In this document: positions 1 to 7,845 of the stretch, piece by piece
Layout: the number at the start of each line of letters is the position of its first letter
Position numbering within the stretch: position 1 is the first letter of the stretch
NCBI GenBank assembly: GCA_048493715.1
Contig: JBGDCZ010000026.1
Location: 1-40,882, forward strand
Reading direction: 5' to 3'
DNA length: 40,882 nucleotides
From: Arsenophonus sp048493715
GTDB taxonomy: Bacteria; Pseudomonadota; Gammaproteobacteria; Enterobacterales; Enterobacteriaceae
The notes under the pieces: generated by a model
Database searches by the model: none
What the model was told of the DNA's origin: nothing
Seen by the model: only the letters and a program-made list of their open reading frames with translations
Made by a program: the position numbers and the translations under genes

Positions 1-10
1 GTTAAAGAGC
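1..10 (-). promoter_or_regulatory. rRNA operon boxA antitermination element (leader of an rrn operon running off the left edge)
   Basis: Read on the minus strand, these bases are GCTCTTTAAC, the core of the boxA sequence found in enterobacterial rRNA leaders just before 16S rRNA. BoxA in the nascent RNA recruits the Nus antitermination complex. The position fits: promoters lie just upstream (38-137), and gmhB is the usual E. coli neighbour of rrnH in the same orientation. The 16S gene itself would lie outside the window, so this is an inference from leader sequence and synteny. Confidence 0.75.
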
Positions 11-37
11 GTGCGGTCATTGCCGTTGAGGGGGCGT

Positions 38-63
38 ATGCTACGCTTTTTACCTTAATTGCT
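38..63 (-). promoter_or_regulatory. Probable rrn P2 promoter
   Basis: On the minus strand a TAGCAT hexamer (38-43) is followed by a C-rich discriminator, ACGCCCCC, like the GC-rich discriminators of stringently controlled rRNA promoters. It sits about 70 bp downstream of the clearer P1, between P1 and boxA, as P2 does in E. coli. A good -35 box at the normal spacing is not obvious, so the exact limits are uncertain. Confidence 0.45.
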
Positions 64-109
64 AGGCAAATAGTCATTAATTAATGGCTAAATTGCTTTA
101 AGGGTGGGC

Positions 110-137
110 ATTATAGGTTGATTTTATCTTTGCACAA
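110..137 (-). promoter_or_regulatory. rrn P1 promoter
   Basis: On the minus strand a TTGTGC -35 box (132-137) and a perfect TATAAT -10 box (110-115) are separated by 16 bp, the short spacing typical of E. coli rrn P1 promoters. The -10 is followed by GCCCACCC, a GC-rich discriminator of the kind that gives ppGpp and growth-rate control. Upstream (138-165) is an A/T-tract block that could serve as an UP element. It would drive the rRNA operon leftward out of the window. Confidence 0.8.
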
Positions 138-191
138 GTACTTTTTTAAAAAAAGATAGTTTTGTTTTATTTATAAACAATGTTCTCATTT

Positions 192-755
192 TTATCGACG
201 ATTTTTTATTTTATTAGGTAAATCTGCCAGGCTATTTATAATCCAATCAGCATACTTTTTAATATCGTCAGTGAGAGGTTTTCCTGTGGTAACTAATACA
301 TTAGTTCCAATATGGGCCTCTTTACTAGCTTGCATATCAAAAAGCGTATCGCCCACCATATAAGAAGCTTGCATATCAATGTTGAGTTGTTTTTGAGCGT
401 CCAATAGCATACCAGCCTTTGGTTTACGGCAATTACATATTTCTTTATATTTTTGTTCAATAGCATCGGGATGATGAGGACAATAATAAATACCATCAAG
501 CTCAACACCATGATCAATAAGAGACCAATCCATCCATTCTGTTAATTCAAGAAATTGCGATTCTGTAAACAATCCTCTTGCAATACCAGATTGATTAGTA
601 ACAAGAATCAAAGCATAGCCCATTTTTTTTAATTCAAGCATTGCTTCAATAGCGCCATCGATAAACTGAAAATTATCTATCTCGTAAACATAACCATGAT
701 CGCGGTTAATTGTACCATCACGATCGAGGAAAATTGCCGGGATACTTTGACTCAC
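192..755 (-). CDS. gmhB: D-glycero-beta-D-manno-heptose-1,7-bisphosphate 7-phosphatase GmhB
   Basis: HAD-superfamily phosphatase that removes the C7 phosphate of heptose 1,7-bisphosphate in ADP-heptose synthesis for the LPS inner core; cytosolic. At 187 residues it is close to the E. coli length and alignable throughout. The HAD nucleophile motif DRDGT has D11 and D13; the zinc loop has C92, H94, C107 and C109; R110-K111 sits in the CRKP motif; the acidic motif has D136. Residue 137 is Thr in VGDTLFD, where E. coli has Lys (VGDKLED), which may affect activity but is not clearly fatal. It is divergent from metN and lies upstream of the leftward rrn promoter, the same neighbourhood as E. coli gmhB-rrnH. 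Identity is secure. Confidence 0.95.
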   Translation of the reverse strand: MSQSIPAIFLDRDGTINRDHGYVYEIDNFQFIDGAIEAMLELKKMGYALILVTNQSGIARGLFTESQFLELTEWMDWSLIDHGVELDGIYYCPHHPDAIEQKYKEICNCRKPKAGMLLDAQKQLNIDMQASYMVGDTLFDMQASKEAHIGTNVLVTTGKPLTDDIKKYADWIINSLADLPNKIKNRR

Positions 756-834
756 TACATTACTCCATTAAATTTAATCTTGTTCATTATATGAAAAGCG
801 CAAATATGAACAAGGTTAATAGTTACATTTTTTG

Positions 835-865
835 TTGACTTGGACGTCTAGACACCCTAACATCT
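835..865 (+). promoter_or_regulatory. metNIQ promoter with MetJ operator (tandem met boxes)
   Basis: A TTGACT -35 box (835-840) and a TAACAT -10 box (858-863) are exactly 17 bp apart. The spacer holds two adjacent 8-bp met boxes, GGACGTCT (842-849) and AGACACCC (850-857), against the AGACGTCT consensus; a weaker third (858-865) matches at 5 of 8. MetJ with S-adenosylmethionine binds tandem met boxes cooperatively, so a repressor here would cover the RNA polymerase site. The placement before metN is the known E. coli arrangement. Confidence 0.85.
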
Positions 866-922
866 ATATTAAATATGGTTGAATTTTCTCACCAATCTAT
901 TTCTATTATTTAGTAGATCACA

Positions 923-1954
923 ATGATAAGACTTTCTAACATTAATAAAATTTTTCACCAAGGAACACAGACAATCCACGCATTAACCAATATTAACTTG
1001 CATGTTCCTAAAGGCCAAATTTACGGTGTTATCGGCACATCCGGTGCAGGTAAAAGCACCCTAATTCGTTGTGTTAATATGCTTGAGTGTCCAACTTCAG
1101 GTGAAGTATTAATTGATGGACAGAAGTTGACACATCTTTCTGAGAAAGAATTAATTTTCACACGCCGTACTATCGGCATGATTTTCCAGCATTTCAATTT
1201 ACTTTCTTCACGAAATGTTTTCGATAATATTGCCTTACCTCTGGAGCTGAGTAACACGCCAAAAGCCAAAATTCATCAACGAGTGACCGAGTTATTAAAA
1301 CTGGTCGGTTTAGTAAATAAAAAAGATGCTTATCTTGCCAGCCTGTCCGGAGGACAAAAACAACGTGTTGCTATAGCACGCGCTTTAGCCAATTCGCCTA
1401 AAGTATTATTATGCGATGAAGCGACAAGTGCATTAGATCCAGCGACAACCCATTCTATTCTTCAGTTATTAAAAGACATTAATCGACGTTTAGGTTTAAC
1501 CATCTTACTGATTACTCACGAGATGGAGGTTGTAAAACGTATTTGTGATCAAGTCGCGATTATCAGTGATGGACAATTAATCGAACAAGATAGTGTCAGT
1601 GAAGTATTTTCTCATCCTAGGACACCGATTGCGCAAAATTTTATTCAATCAACATTGGCATTAGATATTCCTGAAGATTATAGAGCGCGTTTACAGATGG
1701 CTCCCGCGCCAAATTTATCACCGTTATTGAAATTAGAATTTACCGGTAAGTCAGTTGACGCACCATTAATTTCAATGGCTGTGAAAAAATTTAATATCGA
1801 CATCAATATATTAAGCTCACAAATTGATTACGCCGGTGGTGTTAAATTTGGTTTCATGCTTGCTGAGCTTCATGGTATTGAAGAATATGTTAAAAACTCA
1901 ATTACGTTTTTAGAAGAACACCATGTAAAAGTGGAGGTCTTAGGTTATGTCTGA
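923..1954 (+). CDS. metN: Methionine ABC transporter ATP-binding protein MetN
   Basis: ATPase subunit of the MetNIQ importer for D- and L-methionine, on the inner face of the inner membrane. It has 343 residues, the family length. Walker A is GTSGAGKST (about 38-46), the Q-loop lies in IFQHFN (about 88-92), the ABC signature is LSGGQKQR (141-148) and Walker B is VLLCDE (161-166). The C-terminal part (about 265-343) is the NIL domain, which binds methionine and gives substrate trans-inhibition in E. coli. The Shine-Dalgarno is weak, but the start gives the usual MIRLSNI N-terminus. It overlaps metI by 8 bp, showing tight operon coupling, and lies downstream of the MetJ-regulated promoter. Confidence 0.97.
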   Translation: MIRLSNINKIFHQGTQTIHALTNINLHVPKGQIYGVIGTSGAGKSTLIRCVNMLECPTSGEVLIDGQKLTHLSEKELIFTRRTIGMIFQHFNLLSSRNVFDNIALPLELSNTPKAKIHQRVTELLKLVGLVNKKDAYLASLSGGQKQRVAIARALANSPKVLLCDEATSALDPATTHSILQLLKDINRRLGLTILLITHEMEVVKRICDQVAIISDGQLIEQDSVSEVFSHPRTPIAQNFIQSTLALDIPEDYRARLQMAPAPNLSPLLKLEFTGKSVDAPLISMAVKKFNIDINILSSQIDYAGGVKFGFMLAELHGIEEYVKNSITFLEEHHVKVEVLGYV

Positions 1955-2597
1955 GAAAATGTTAATACTGCTACTAAATGGCACACTCGATACGCTTATT
2001 ATGACGTTTGTCTCAGGATTTCTGGGGTTTTTATTGGGACTGCCGATTGGGATATTACTTTATGCAACACGCCCTAGACAAGTTATGGAAAACTTGGCCC
2101 TTTACCGAATAGTGTCTGCAATAGTTAATGTGTTTCGTTCCATTCCATTTATTATTTTACTGGTTTGGATTATTCCATTAACTAAATTGATCGTCGGCAC
2201 ATCAATCGGTATTCAGGCCGCTATCGTTCCGCTAACTATCGGAGCAGCACCTTTTATTGCCCGTATGGTTGAAAATACGCTATTAGAGATCCCAGATGGT
2301 TTCATTGAGGCTGCTCGTTCTATGGGCACAACACCATTACAGATCATTAGTAAAATCTTGTTACCTGAATCTTTGCCCGGTTTAGTCAATGCAGCAACAA
2401 TTACTTTAATTATGTTAGTAGGTTACTCTGCCATGGGTGGTGCTGTGGGTTCTGGTGGATTAGGACAGATTGCTATGCAATACGGCTATTATACCTATAA
2501 CCCAACTGTTATGAATACTGTACTTGTTTTACTAATTATTTTAGTTTTCGCTATTCAATTTGTTGGCGAACAAATAATGAAAAAAACACGCAGATAA
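1947..2597 (+). CDS. metI: Methionine ABC transporter permease MetI
   Basis: Membrane subunit of the methionine importer, 216 residues, with about five hydrophobic transmembrane segments. The cytoplasmic EAA loop is clear: EAARSMGTTPLQI followed by ILLPES, the surface that contacts the MetN ATPase. It starts within the last codons of metN, so translation is probably coupled, and is followed after 55 bp by metQ. Length and sequence are normal for the family. Confidence 0.97.
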   Translation: MSEKMLILLLNGTLDTLIMTFVSGFLGFLLGLPIGILLYATRPRQVMENLALYRIVSAIVNVFRSIPFIILLVWIIPLTKLIVGTSIGIQAAIVPLTIGAAPFIARMVENTLLEIPDGFIEAARSMGTTPLQIISKILLPESLPGLVNAATITLIMLVGYSAMGGAVGSGGLGQIAMQYGYYTYNPTVMNTVLVLLIILVFAIQFVGEQIMKKTRR

Positions 2598-2652
2598 AAG
2601 TATTATTCAAAAACACTAAAATTTAATACTAGTTAGTCCTAAAGAGGTAATT

Positions 2653-3474
2653 ATGTCTATCAAAATAAAAACTAGCACAGCTGTTGCAACACTATTAAGT
2701 ATATTAATTTTTAGTGGCTGTGGAGAAAAAACAGAAAAACCTAATCACATCAGAGTCGGTGTTATTATGGGGAAAGAGTTAGCAGTGGCTGAAGTCGCAC
2801 AAAAAGTAGCCAAAGAAAAATATCATCTTGATGTTGAATTAGTTACCTTTAATGATTTTGTACTACCAAATGAGTCGTTGGACAACGGTGACATTGATCT
2901 TAATGTATTTCAACACAAACCTTATTTAGAACAACAAATTAAAGATCGTAATTATAAATTAGTAGCAATTGGCAACACATTTATTTATCCAATTGCTGCT
3001 TATTCGAAGAAAATCAAATCCATTGCACAGCTGCCAGATGATGCCCAAATCGCTCTGCCCAATGATCCTACCAATTTAGGTCGTTCACTATTGTTGTTAC
3101 AAAAACAGGGCCTAATTAAAGTGAATGAAAGTGCCGGTTTACAGCCAACGGTATTGGATATTACTGAAAATCCTAAAAAGTTGAACTTTATTGAACTTGA
3201 AGCACCTCAATTACCCTGCAGTTTAGATGATCCGAAAATTGTACTTGCTATTATCAATACAACCTGGGCTAGTAGCGCCGAACCTAAATTAACACCGGCA
3301 AAAGATGGATTGTTCGTTGAAGACAAAAATTCACCTTATGTAAATTTAATTGTGAGTCGTGAAGATAACAAAGATAATGAAAATGTGAAAAAATTTGTTA
3401 AAGCATATCAATCGTCAGAAGTTGCCACAGCAGCTAATAAAATTTTTGACGGTGGGGCTATCCCGGGTTGGTGA
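2653..3474 (+). CDS. metQ: Methionine-binding lipoprotein MetQ
   Basis: Periplasmic substrate-binding component of the MetNIQ importer, anchored to the inner membrane by lipid. The 273-residue protein begins with a lipoprotein signal peptide: basic start, hydrophobic stretch, and lipobox IFSGC with the lipidated Cys at residue 23. The mature part is a NlpA-family binding protein, recognisable from the early HIRVGVIMG strand and the hinge region FNVFQHKPYL-like segment (NVFQHKPYLEQQ). A fair Shine-Dalgarno (AAAGAGG) precedes the start. It is the last gene of the operon and is followed by a terminator hairpin. Confidence 0.96.
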   Translation: MSIKIKTSTAVATLLSILIFSGCGEKTEKPNHIRVGVIMGKELAVAEVAQKVAKEKYHLDVELVTFNDFVLPNESLDNGDIDLNVFQHKPYLEQQIKDRNYKLVAIGNTFIYPIAAYSKKIKSIAQLPDDAQIALPNDPTNLGRSLLLLQKQGLIKVNESAGLQPTVLDITENPKKLNFIELEAPQLPCSLDDPKIVLAIINTTWASSAEPKLTPAKDGLFVEDKNSPYVNLIVSREDNKDNENVKKFVKAYQSSEVATAANKIFDGGAIPGW

Positions 3475-3513
3475 TTACTATATCACAAAGAATGATATGA
3501 CAAAATGAAACAG

Positions 3514-3540
3514 GCGGATTATATCCGCTTATTTTATTAT
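3514..3540 (+). terminator. Intrinsic terminator of metNIQ
   Basis: A GCGGAT arm (3514-3519), a 3-base loop and an ATCCGC arm (3523-3528) are followed by a T-rich run (TTATTTTATT), 40 bp after the metQ stop. Confidence 0.75.
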
Positions 3541-3623
3541 AAATCCCAATGAGCTAATTATTTTTATTATCGTGGCTAAGACTAATATTTAGTTCTATTT
3601 GATTCATTTAATAAGGAATTTAT

Positions 3624-4025
3624 ATGCGCCTATTACTCTGTTTTCTTATACTCTGGATATCAGGTTGTAGTTTACATTCCCCTACTGAAAATAATCAAAA
3701 AGATAAATTAACAACGCCAAAAACACCAAAAAATGTCATCAGCAAAATATCACCACCAAAAGGATCTACAGTAAAACTTATTAATAAAACAGAAGAATTG
3801 CTTGGTAAATCATTTAAAGATCGGGGTATTGTTTCCGGTATTTCATGCCAACCTAATCGACAAGATCCAACAGTAAGTATTCCGACAGCGAAGAAAAACA
3901 TGCTGAAAAAAGCTTCTTCTATGGCCGCTGATGTCGTGTTACTTCATCGTTGTGAAATAATTAGTTCGCCAGAATGTTATCAAGTTGCTATTTGTGAAGG
4001 TTCTGCTTTGAATATTATAAAATGA
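3624..4025 (+). CDS. rcsF: Outer-membrane stress-sensor lipoprotein RcsF
   Basis: Outer-membrane lipoprotein that signals envelope damage to the Rcs phosphorelay through IgaA. It has 133 residues (134 in E. coli). The signal peptide ends in the lipobox WISGC, with Cys15 as the lipidation site. A proline/lysine-rich linker follows, then the folded domain with four cysteines (in SCQ, HRC, ECYQ and ICEG) that form the two non-consecutive disulfides required for RcsF folding. In the family RcsF threads through BamA, also encoded here. Its stop overlaps the trmO start (ATGA), so the two are co-translated. RcsF function is intact by sequence, in contrast to the other envelope sensor gene, nlpE. Confidence 0.93.
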   Translation: MRLLLCFLILWISGCSLHSPTENNQKDKLTTPKTPKNVISKISPPKGSTVKLINKTEELLGKSFKDRGIVSGISCQPNRQDPTVSIPTAKKNMLKKASSMAADVVLLHRCEIISSPECYQVAICEGSALNIIK

Positions 4026-4735
4026 ATAATTTTCAATTTAACCCGATTGGGGTAATAGAATCACCTTATAAAGAAAAATTTGCTATTCCTAGACAGCCGG
4101 GCTTAATTGAAGACGGACATGGTTATCTGCGCCTATTTCCGCCTTATAATCATCCTGATGCACTATGTGGATTGGAACAATTTAGCCATATTTGGCTGAT
4201 CTTCATTTTTCATCAAACCATGCAAGCAGGTTGGCGCCCACTGGTACGTCCTCCTCGCTTAGGTGGTAATACTAAAATGGGAGTGTTCGCCACTCGTTCA
4301 CCTTTTCGTCCCAATTCTATCGGTATGTCATTAATTAAACTGAAAAAATTGATTATTAGTGCTAATGAAGTAGGCCTAGCTTTAGGCAGTTTAGATCTAG
4401 TCGATGGTACCCCTGTAATTGATATAAAACCCTACCTGCCATTTGTTGAATCTTTACCAAAAGCCGTTACTGGATTTGCCCAAAATGCGCCTGCTAGTAA
4501 AATGAAAGTTGTTTTTTCAGCTATTGCTCAAAAACAGCTTATTAAGCAACAAGCCCACTATCCCTTTCTTGAGCGTTTTATTAGTCAGGTTTTAGCGCAA
4601 GATCCACGTCCGGCTTATAAAACAAGAGTTGCTGACGAAAAAATCTACGCTGTACACCTGCTTGATTTTAATGTTCGATGGCAGATTATAGCTAATATTG
4701 CTGTCGTTATCTCGCTTCATACACTAAAAAAATAA
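4022..4735 (+). CDS. trmO: tRNA-Thr(GGU) m(6)t(6)A37 methyltransferase TrmO
   Basis: SAM-dependent enzyme (YaeB/TsaA family) that methylates N6 of t6A37 in tRNA-Thr(GGU). It has 237 residues with the family hallmarks GVIESPYKEKF near the N-terminus, RPPRLGGN and the FATRSPFRPNSIGMS block, plus DGTPVIDIKPYLP. The C-terminal part contains DPRPAY, typical of the gammaproteobacterial form. It starts inside the rcsF stop codon, the same neighbour as in E. coli. No damage is seen. Confidence 0.94.
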   Translation: MNNFQFNPIGVIESPYKEKFAIPRQPGLIEDGHGYLRLFPPYNHPDALCGLEQFSHIWLIFIFHQTMQAGWRPLVRPPRLGGNTKMGVFATRSPFRPNSIGMSLIKLKKLIISANEVGLALGSLDLVDGTPVIDIKPYLPFVESLPKAVTGFAQNAPASKMKVVFSAIAQKQLIKQQAHYPFLERFISQVLAQDPRPAYKTRVADEKIYAVHLLDFNVRWQIIANIAVVISLHTLKK

Positions 4736-4842
4736 GTTATGTCTTTTGACATTAGCAAATCACTGGTAGACTAGAAGCAAATTTTGTCTTAATGGTTGGT
4801 TAATACCAACTGGAAATGATTCGTTGTTGATGGAAGCTAATA

Positions 4843-6555
4843 ATGCGTACAAGCCAATATCTTCTCTCTACTTTAAAAGAGACTCCCGCCGACACTGAAG
4901 TTATCAGTCATAAGTTGATGCTCCGCGCAGGTATGATCCGTAAACTTGCTTCAGGGCTATATGACTGGTTACCAACCGGTGTCCGTGTACTACGCAAAGT
5001 TGAAAATATTATTCGTGAAGAAATGAACCGCGCTGGCGCAATCGAGATTTCTATGCCTATAGTTCAACCAGCTGATCTTTGGCAAGAAAGTGGGCGCTGG
5101 GAACAATATGGTCCAGAGTTACTTCGTTTAGTTGACCGCGGGGAGCGCTCTTTTGTATTGGGCCCTACTCATGAAGAAGTTATTACTGATCTTATTCGTA
5201 ACGAAGTTACTTCTTATAAGCAGCTTCCATTGAACCTTTATCAGATCCAAACAAAATTTCGCGATGAAGTAAGGCCACGCTTTGGTGTCATGCGCTCCCG
5301 CGAATTTATTATGAAAGACGCTTATTCTTTTCATATCAATCAAGACTCGTTGCAACAAACTTACAATACAATGTATGCAACATATAGTGCAATATTCACC
5401 CGTATAGGACTCAATTTTAGAGCAGTTCAAGCCTATACTGGCTCTATTGGCGGTAATGCTTCACATGAATTTCAAGTATTAGCTGATAGTGGTGAAGATA
5501 AAATCGTTTTTTCTAGCGCATCGGATTATGCCGCTAATATTGAAATGGCAGAAGCGATCTGTGTCACGCAACGTGCTGCGCCAACTGAAGATATACGTCT
5601 TGTCGACACGCCTAATGTAAAAACTATTGCTGAGCTAGTTGAGCAACATAATTTACCCATCGAGAAAACAGTTAAAACCTTAATTGTTAATGCAGCTAAA
5701 GAGAGCGGCCATCAATTTGTTGCTTTATTGATCCGTGGCGATCACGAATTAAATGAAATCAAAGCGGAAAAACATCCGTTGGTCGCGAGCCCGTTGAGAT
5801 TTGCGACAGAAAAAGAAATACGTGCCACACTTAAGGCTGGTCCAGGTTCATTGGGTCCGGTCAATTTACCAATACCGGTAATTATCGATCACAGTGTTGC
5901 CGTAATGAGCGATTTTAGTGCTGGAGCCAATATTGATCATAAACACTATTTTGGTATCAATTGGCAACGGGATCTCCCGTTACCCGATATTTATGATCTA
6001 CGCAATGTCGTCGAAGGTGATCCTAGTCCTGACGGTAAAGGAATACTACAAATTAAACGTGGAATTGAAGTAGGCCACATTTTTCAACTGGGCAAAAAAT
6101 ACTCGGAAGCAATGAAGGCCACCGTCCAAAATGAAGATGGTCATAATCAAACGGTAACTATGGGATGCTATGGTATCGGTGTTAGCCGGATTGTGGCGGC
6201 AGCAATCGAGCAAGGCCATGATGATAGAGGAATTGTTTGGCCTGATGCAATTGCTCCTTTTCAAGTTGCTATCTTACCGATGAATATGCATAAATCCTAT
6301 CGTGTTAAACAAGCTGCTGAAAAACTTTACCTGGATTTGCGTGCAAATGGTATTGATGTCATTTTTGATGATCGCAAAGAACGACCCGGTGTGATGTTTG
6401 CTGATATGGAGCTTATCGGCGTACCTCATACCATCGTGTTCGGTGATCGTAATTTGGATGACAACAAGGTTGAATATAAGCACCGGCGCAATATTGATAA
6501 GGAATTCATTGACCTTGTCGAGATAGTTGATTTTTTGAAAACCAAACTTAGCTAA
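4843..6555 (+). CDS. proS: Prolyl-tRNA synthetase ProS
   Basis: Class II aminoacyl-tRNA synthetase that charges tRNA-Pro; essential and cytosolic. The 570 residues (572 in E. coli) start with MRTSQYLLSTLKETP, as in E. coli. Motif 2 is visible in FRDEVRPRFGVMRSREFIMK and motif 3 in GCYGIGVSRIVAAA. Between the catalytic motifs (about 225-405) lies the insertion domain that hydrolyses mischarged Ala-tRNA-Pro, so this is the bacterial type. The C-terminal anticodon-binding domain follows (VAILPMN, DDRKERPGVMFADMELIG). A strong terminator hairpin follows the stop. Confidence 0.97.
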   Translation: MRTSQYLLSTLKETPADTEVISHKLMLRAGMIRKLASGLYDWLPTGVRVLRKVENIIREEMNRAGAIEISMPIVQPADLWQESGRWEQYGPELLRLVDRGERSFVLGPTHEEVITDLIRNEVTSYKQLPLNLYQIQTKFRDEVRPRFGVMRSREFIMKDAYSFHINQDSLQQTYNTMYATYSAIFTRIGLNFRAVQAYTGSIGGNASHEFQVLADSGEDKIVFSSASDYAANIEMAEAICVTQRAAPTEDIRLVDTPNVKTIAELVEQHNLPIEKTVKTLIVNAAKESGHQFVALLIRGDHELNEIKAEKHPLVASPLRFATEKEIRATLKAGPGSLGPVNLPIPVIIDHSVAVMSDFSAGANIDHKHYFGINWQRDLPLPDIYDLRNVVEGDPSPDGKGILQIKRGIEVGHIFQLGKKYSEAMKATVQNEDGHNQTVTMGCYGIGVSRIVAAAIEQGHDDRGIVWPDAIAPFQVAILPMNMHKSYRVKQAAEKLYLDLRANGIDVIFDDRKERPGVMFADMELIGVPHTIVFGDRNLDDNKVEYKHRRNIDKEFIDLVEIVDFLKTKLS

Positions 6556-6579
6556 TTACCATCATAGTTATTGTTGTCT

Positions 6580-6610
6580 AAATGCCCAGCTAACAACAGG
6601 TGGGCATTTT
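6580..6610. terminator. Terminator between convergent proS and nlpE
   Basis: The 9-bp arms AAATGCCCA (6580-6588) and TGGGCATTT (6601-6609) flank a 12-base loop. A run of T follows on the plus strand, and A-rich sequence precedes it, so the hairpin can stop proS transcripts and perhaps also those from nlpE. Confidence 0.85.
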
Positions 6611-6624
6611 ATATGTCTGATAAT

Positions 6625-7293
6625 TTAGTCGGGCTGACAAGCACATAATTTATCAAATTTAATAGAGCCGGTTTGGATTAGTGTTGTATCAAACATTCCG
6701 TCTTCCATTGAAGGACGGATGGTATAATAACCCTCAATTTCGACATAAACGGGTCTACCCGCTTCTACACCCGTTGCGCTATATCCCTTTTCCAAATCGA
6801 TACCACTTACACTGTAAGTACGACCACTTTTACACTCTTTAAATAAAGCCGTATCAGCGATATAGCTATATTCTCCACTCTTTTTCTCAGGCTTTACTTG
6901 TTCCAAGGTATAATTTAAATTACTTTCTATTTTATTTCCTTCCTGATCCAAATACTCTATTTTTTTACCATCAGCACTAGGTTGAAAATAGGTTTTTTGG
7001 TCATCAGTATCAAGCAAAAGAAATTTGCTGCCTTTTTTAGTCCAGTTTCCTGTAGCATAAAAAGTATTTTTTTGTTCTTGCTTGCCCAAATAGGTCAATT
7101 GTTCAATAAATGTACCATCTGGCTTGAAAAGAACGGTGGTTTCAATACCTGAACAATCTGCACAAGGAACTACTCCAGTATAAACTTTATCAACTGTTTG
7201 GCTGCTAGACTGTGACAATTTATCTCGGCAACCGGCCAGTATCATACCACACCACTAATAATAAATTAATATTTTCAACACCTTTTGATTCAT
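6625..7293 (-). pseudogene. nlpE: nlpE (cutF): envelope-stress lipoprotein gene with a nonsense codon in its signal peptide
   Basis: The body is an NlpE homologue: GVVPCADCSGIETTV with the conserved CxxC, then the N-terminal beta-barrel domain and a C-terminal domain with its own cysteines. In E. coli NlpE is an outer-membrane lipoprotein that activates the Cpx response on surface contact or lipoprotein-sorting failure. The natural start is the ATG at 7291-7293, 9 bases after a GGAG Shine-Dalgarno. It encodes MNQKVLKILIYY, then an in-frame TAG (7255-7257), then WCGMILAGC with a proper lipobox. Read-through would give a textbook lipoprotein signal peptide. Restart at the ATG at 7245 leaves only five residues before the Cys and no basic or hydrophobic region, so any product should stay in the cytoplasm. 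The rest of the frame (206 codons) is open, so the lesion is recent or a sequencing error. Confidence 0.85.
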
Positions 7294-7560
7294 AGTTTGC
7301 TCCAAATCCATCTATAAAATAGATCTATTTCAATAACATTCGGTTATTTTCGCCATCACATTTTACCTAGTTCAACAATATTTAAAACTCATTTATTAAT
7401 TCCATTATGTACAGTAAATATTAGCAAAAATCATTCTGACTTTTTCTTTCTTATGTTGAAAAAAAGTGTGCTACTATATGCGCTTTAAGCGGTAATGTTT
7501 ATAATTACAAATAATCGAAGGTGTCAGATAACCGCCACTTAACAATAGTGGTGAGGGATT

Positions 7561-7839
7561 ATGTCTAAAGATGCTGAATACAAACCAATTAACTGTGATG
7601 ACTACGATCATTATAGAATCGCTTGCCAACATAACCTCTAGTTAACCATAAACTGTATAATGGCGAGATCATAGAAGGTCAAACTATTGACCTACCCTTA
7701 AAAAACATGTTGAATATCTGATTGTGGATGTTTCTGGCGAAAAAAGCAATTACTGTTAGATCATATTGTTAGTTTTAGTCACCCTGAAATTGAGCTCATA
7801 GTCATTGATCATTCGGATCATGAAAAAAGCTATGATTAA
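7561..7839 (+). pseudogene. rof: rof (yaeO): decayed gene for the Rho-inhibitor protein
   Basis: In E. coli, Rof binds transcription terminator Rho and inhibits termination. The frame opens with ATG at 7561, after a GAGGG Shine-Dalgarno, and matches Rof well (YKPINCDDYD...ACQHNL), then meets TAG at 7639-7641. Homology continues in other frames: LYNGEIIEGQTIDL, then KHVEYLIVDVSGEKSN, then LLLDHIVSFSHPEIELIVI up to a TAA at 7837. That is one nonsense codon and about three frameshifts in some 85 codons, so it is not a sequencing slip. It converges on tilS with a 6-bp gap, the same pairing as in E. coli. No yaeP remnant is recognisable upstream. Confidence 0.9.
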
Positions 7840-7845
7840 ACAACC

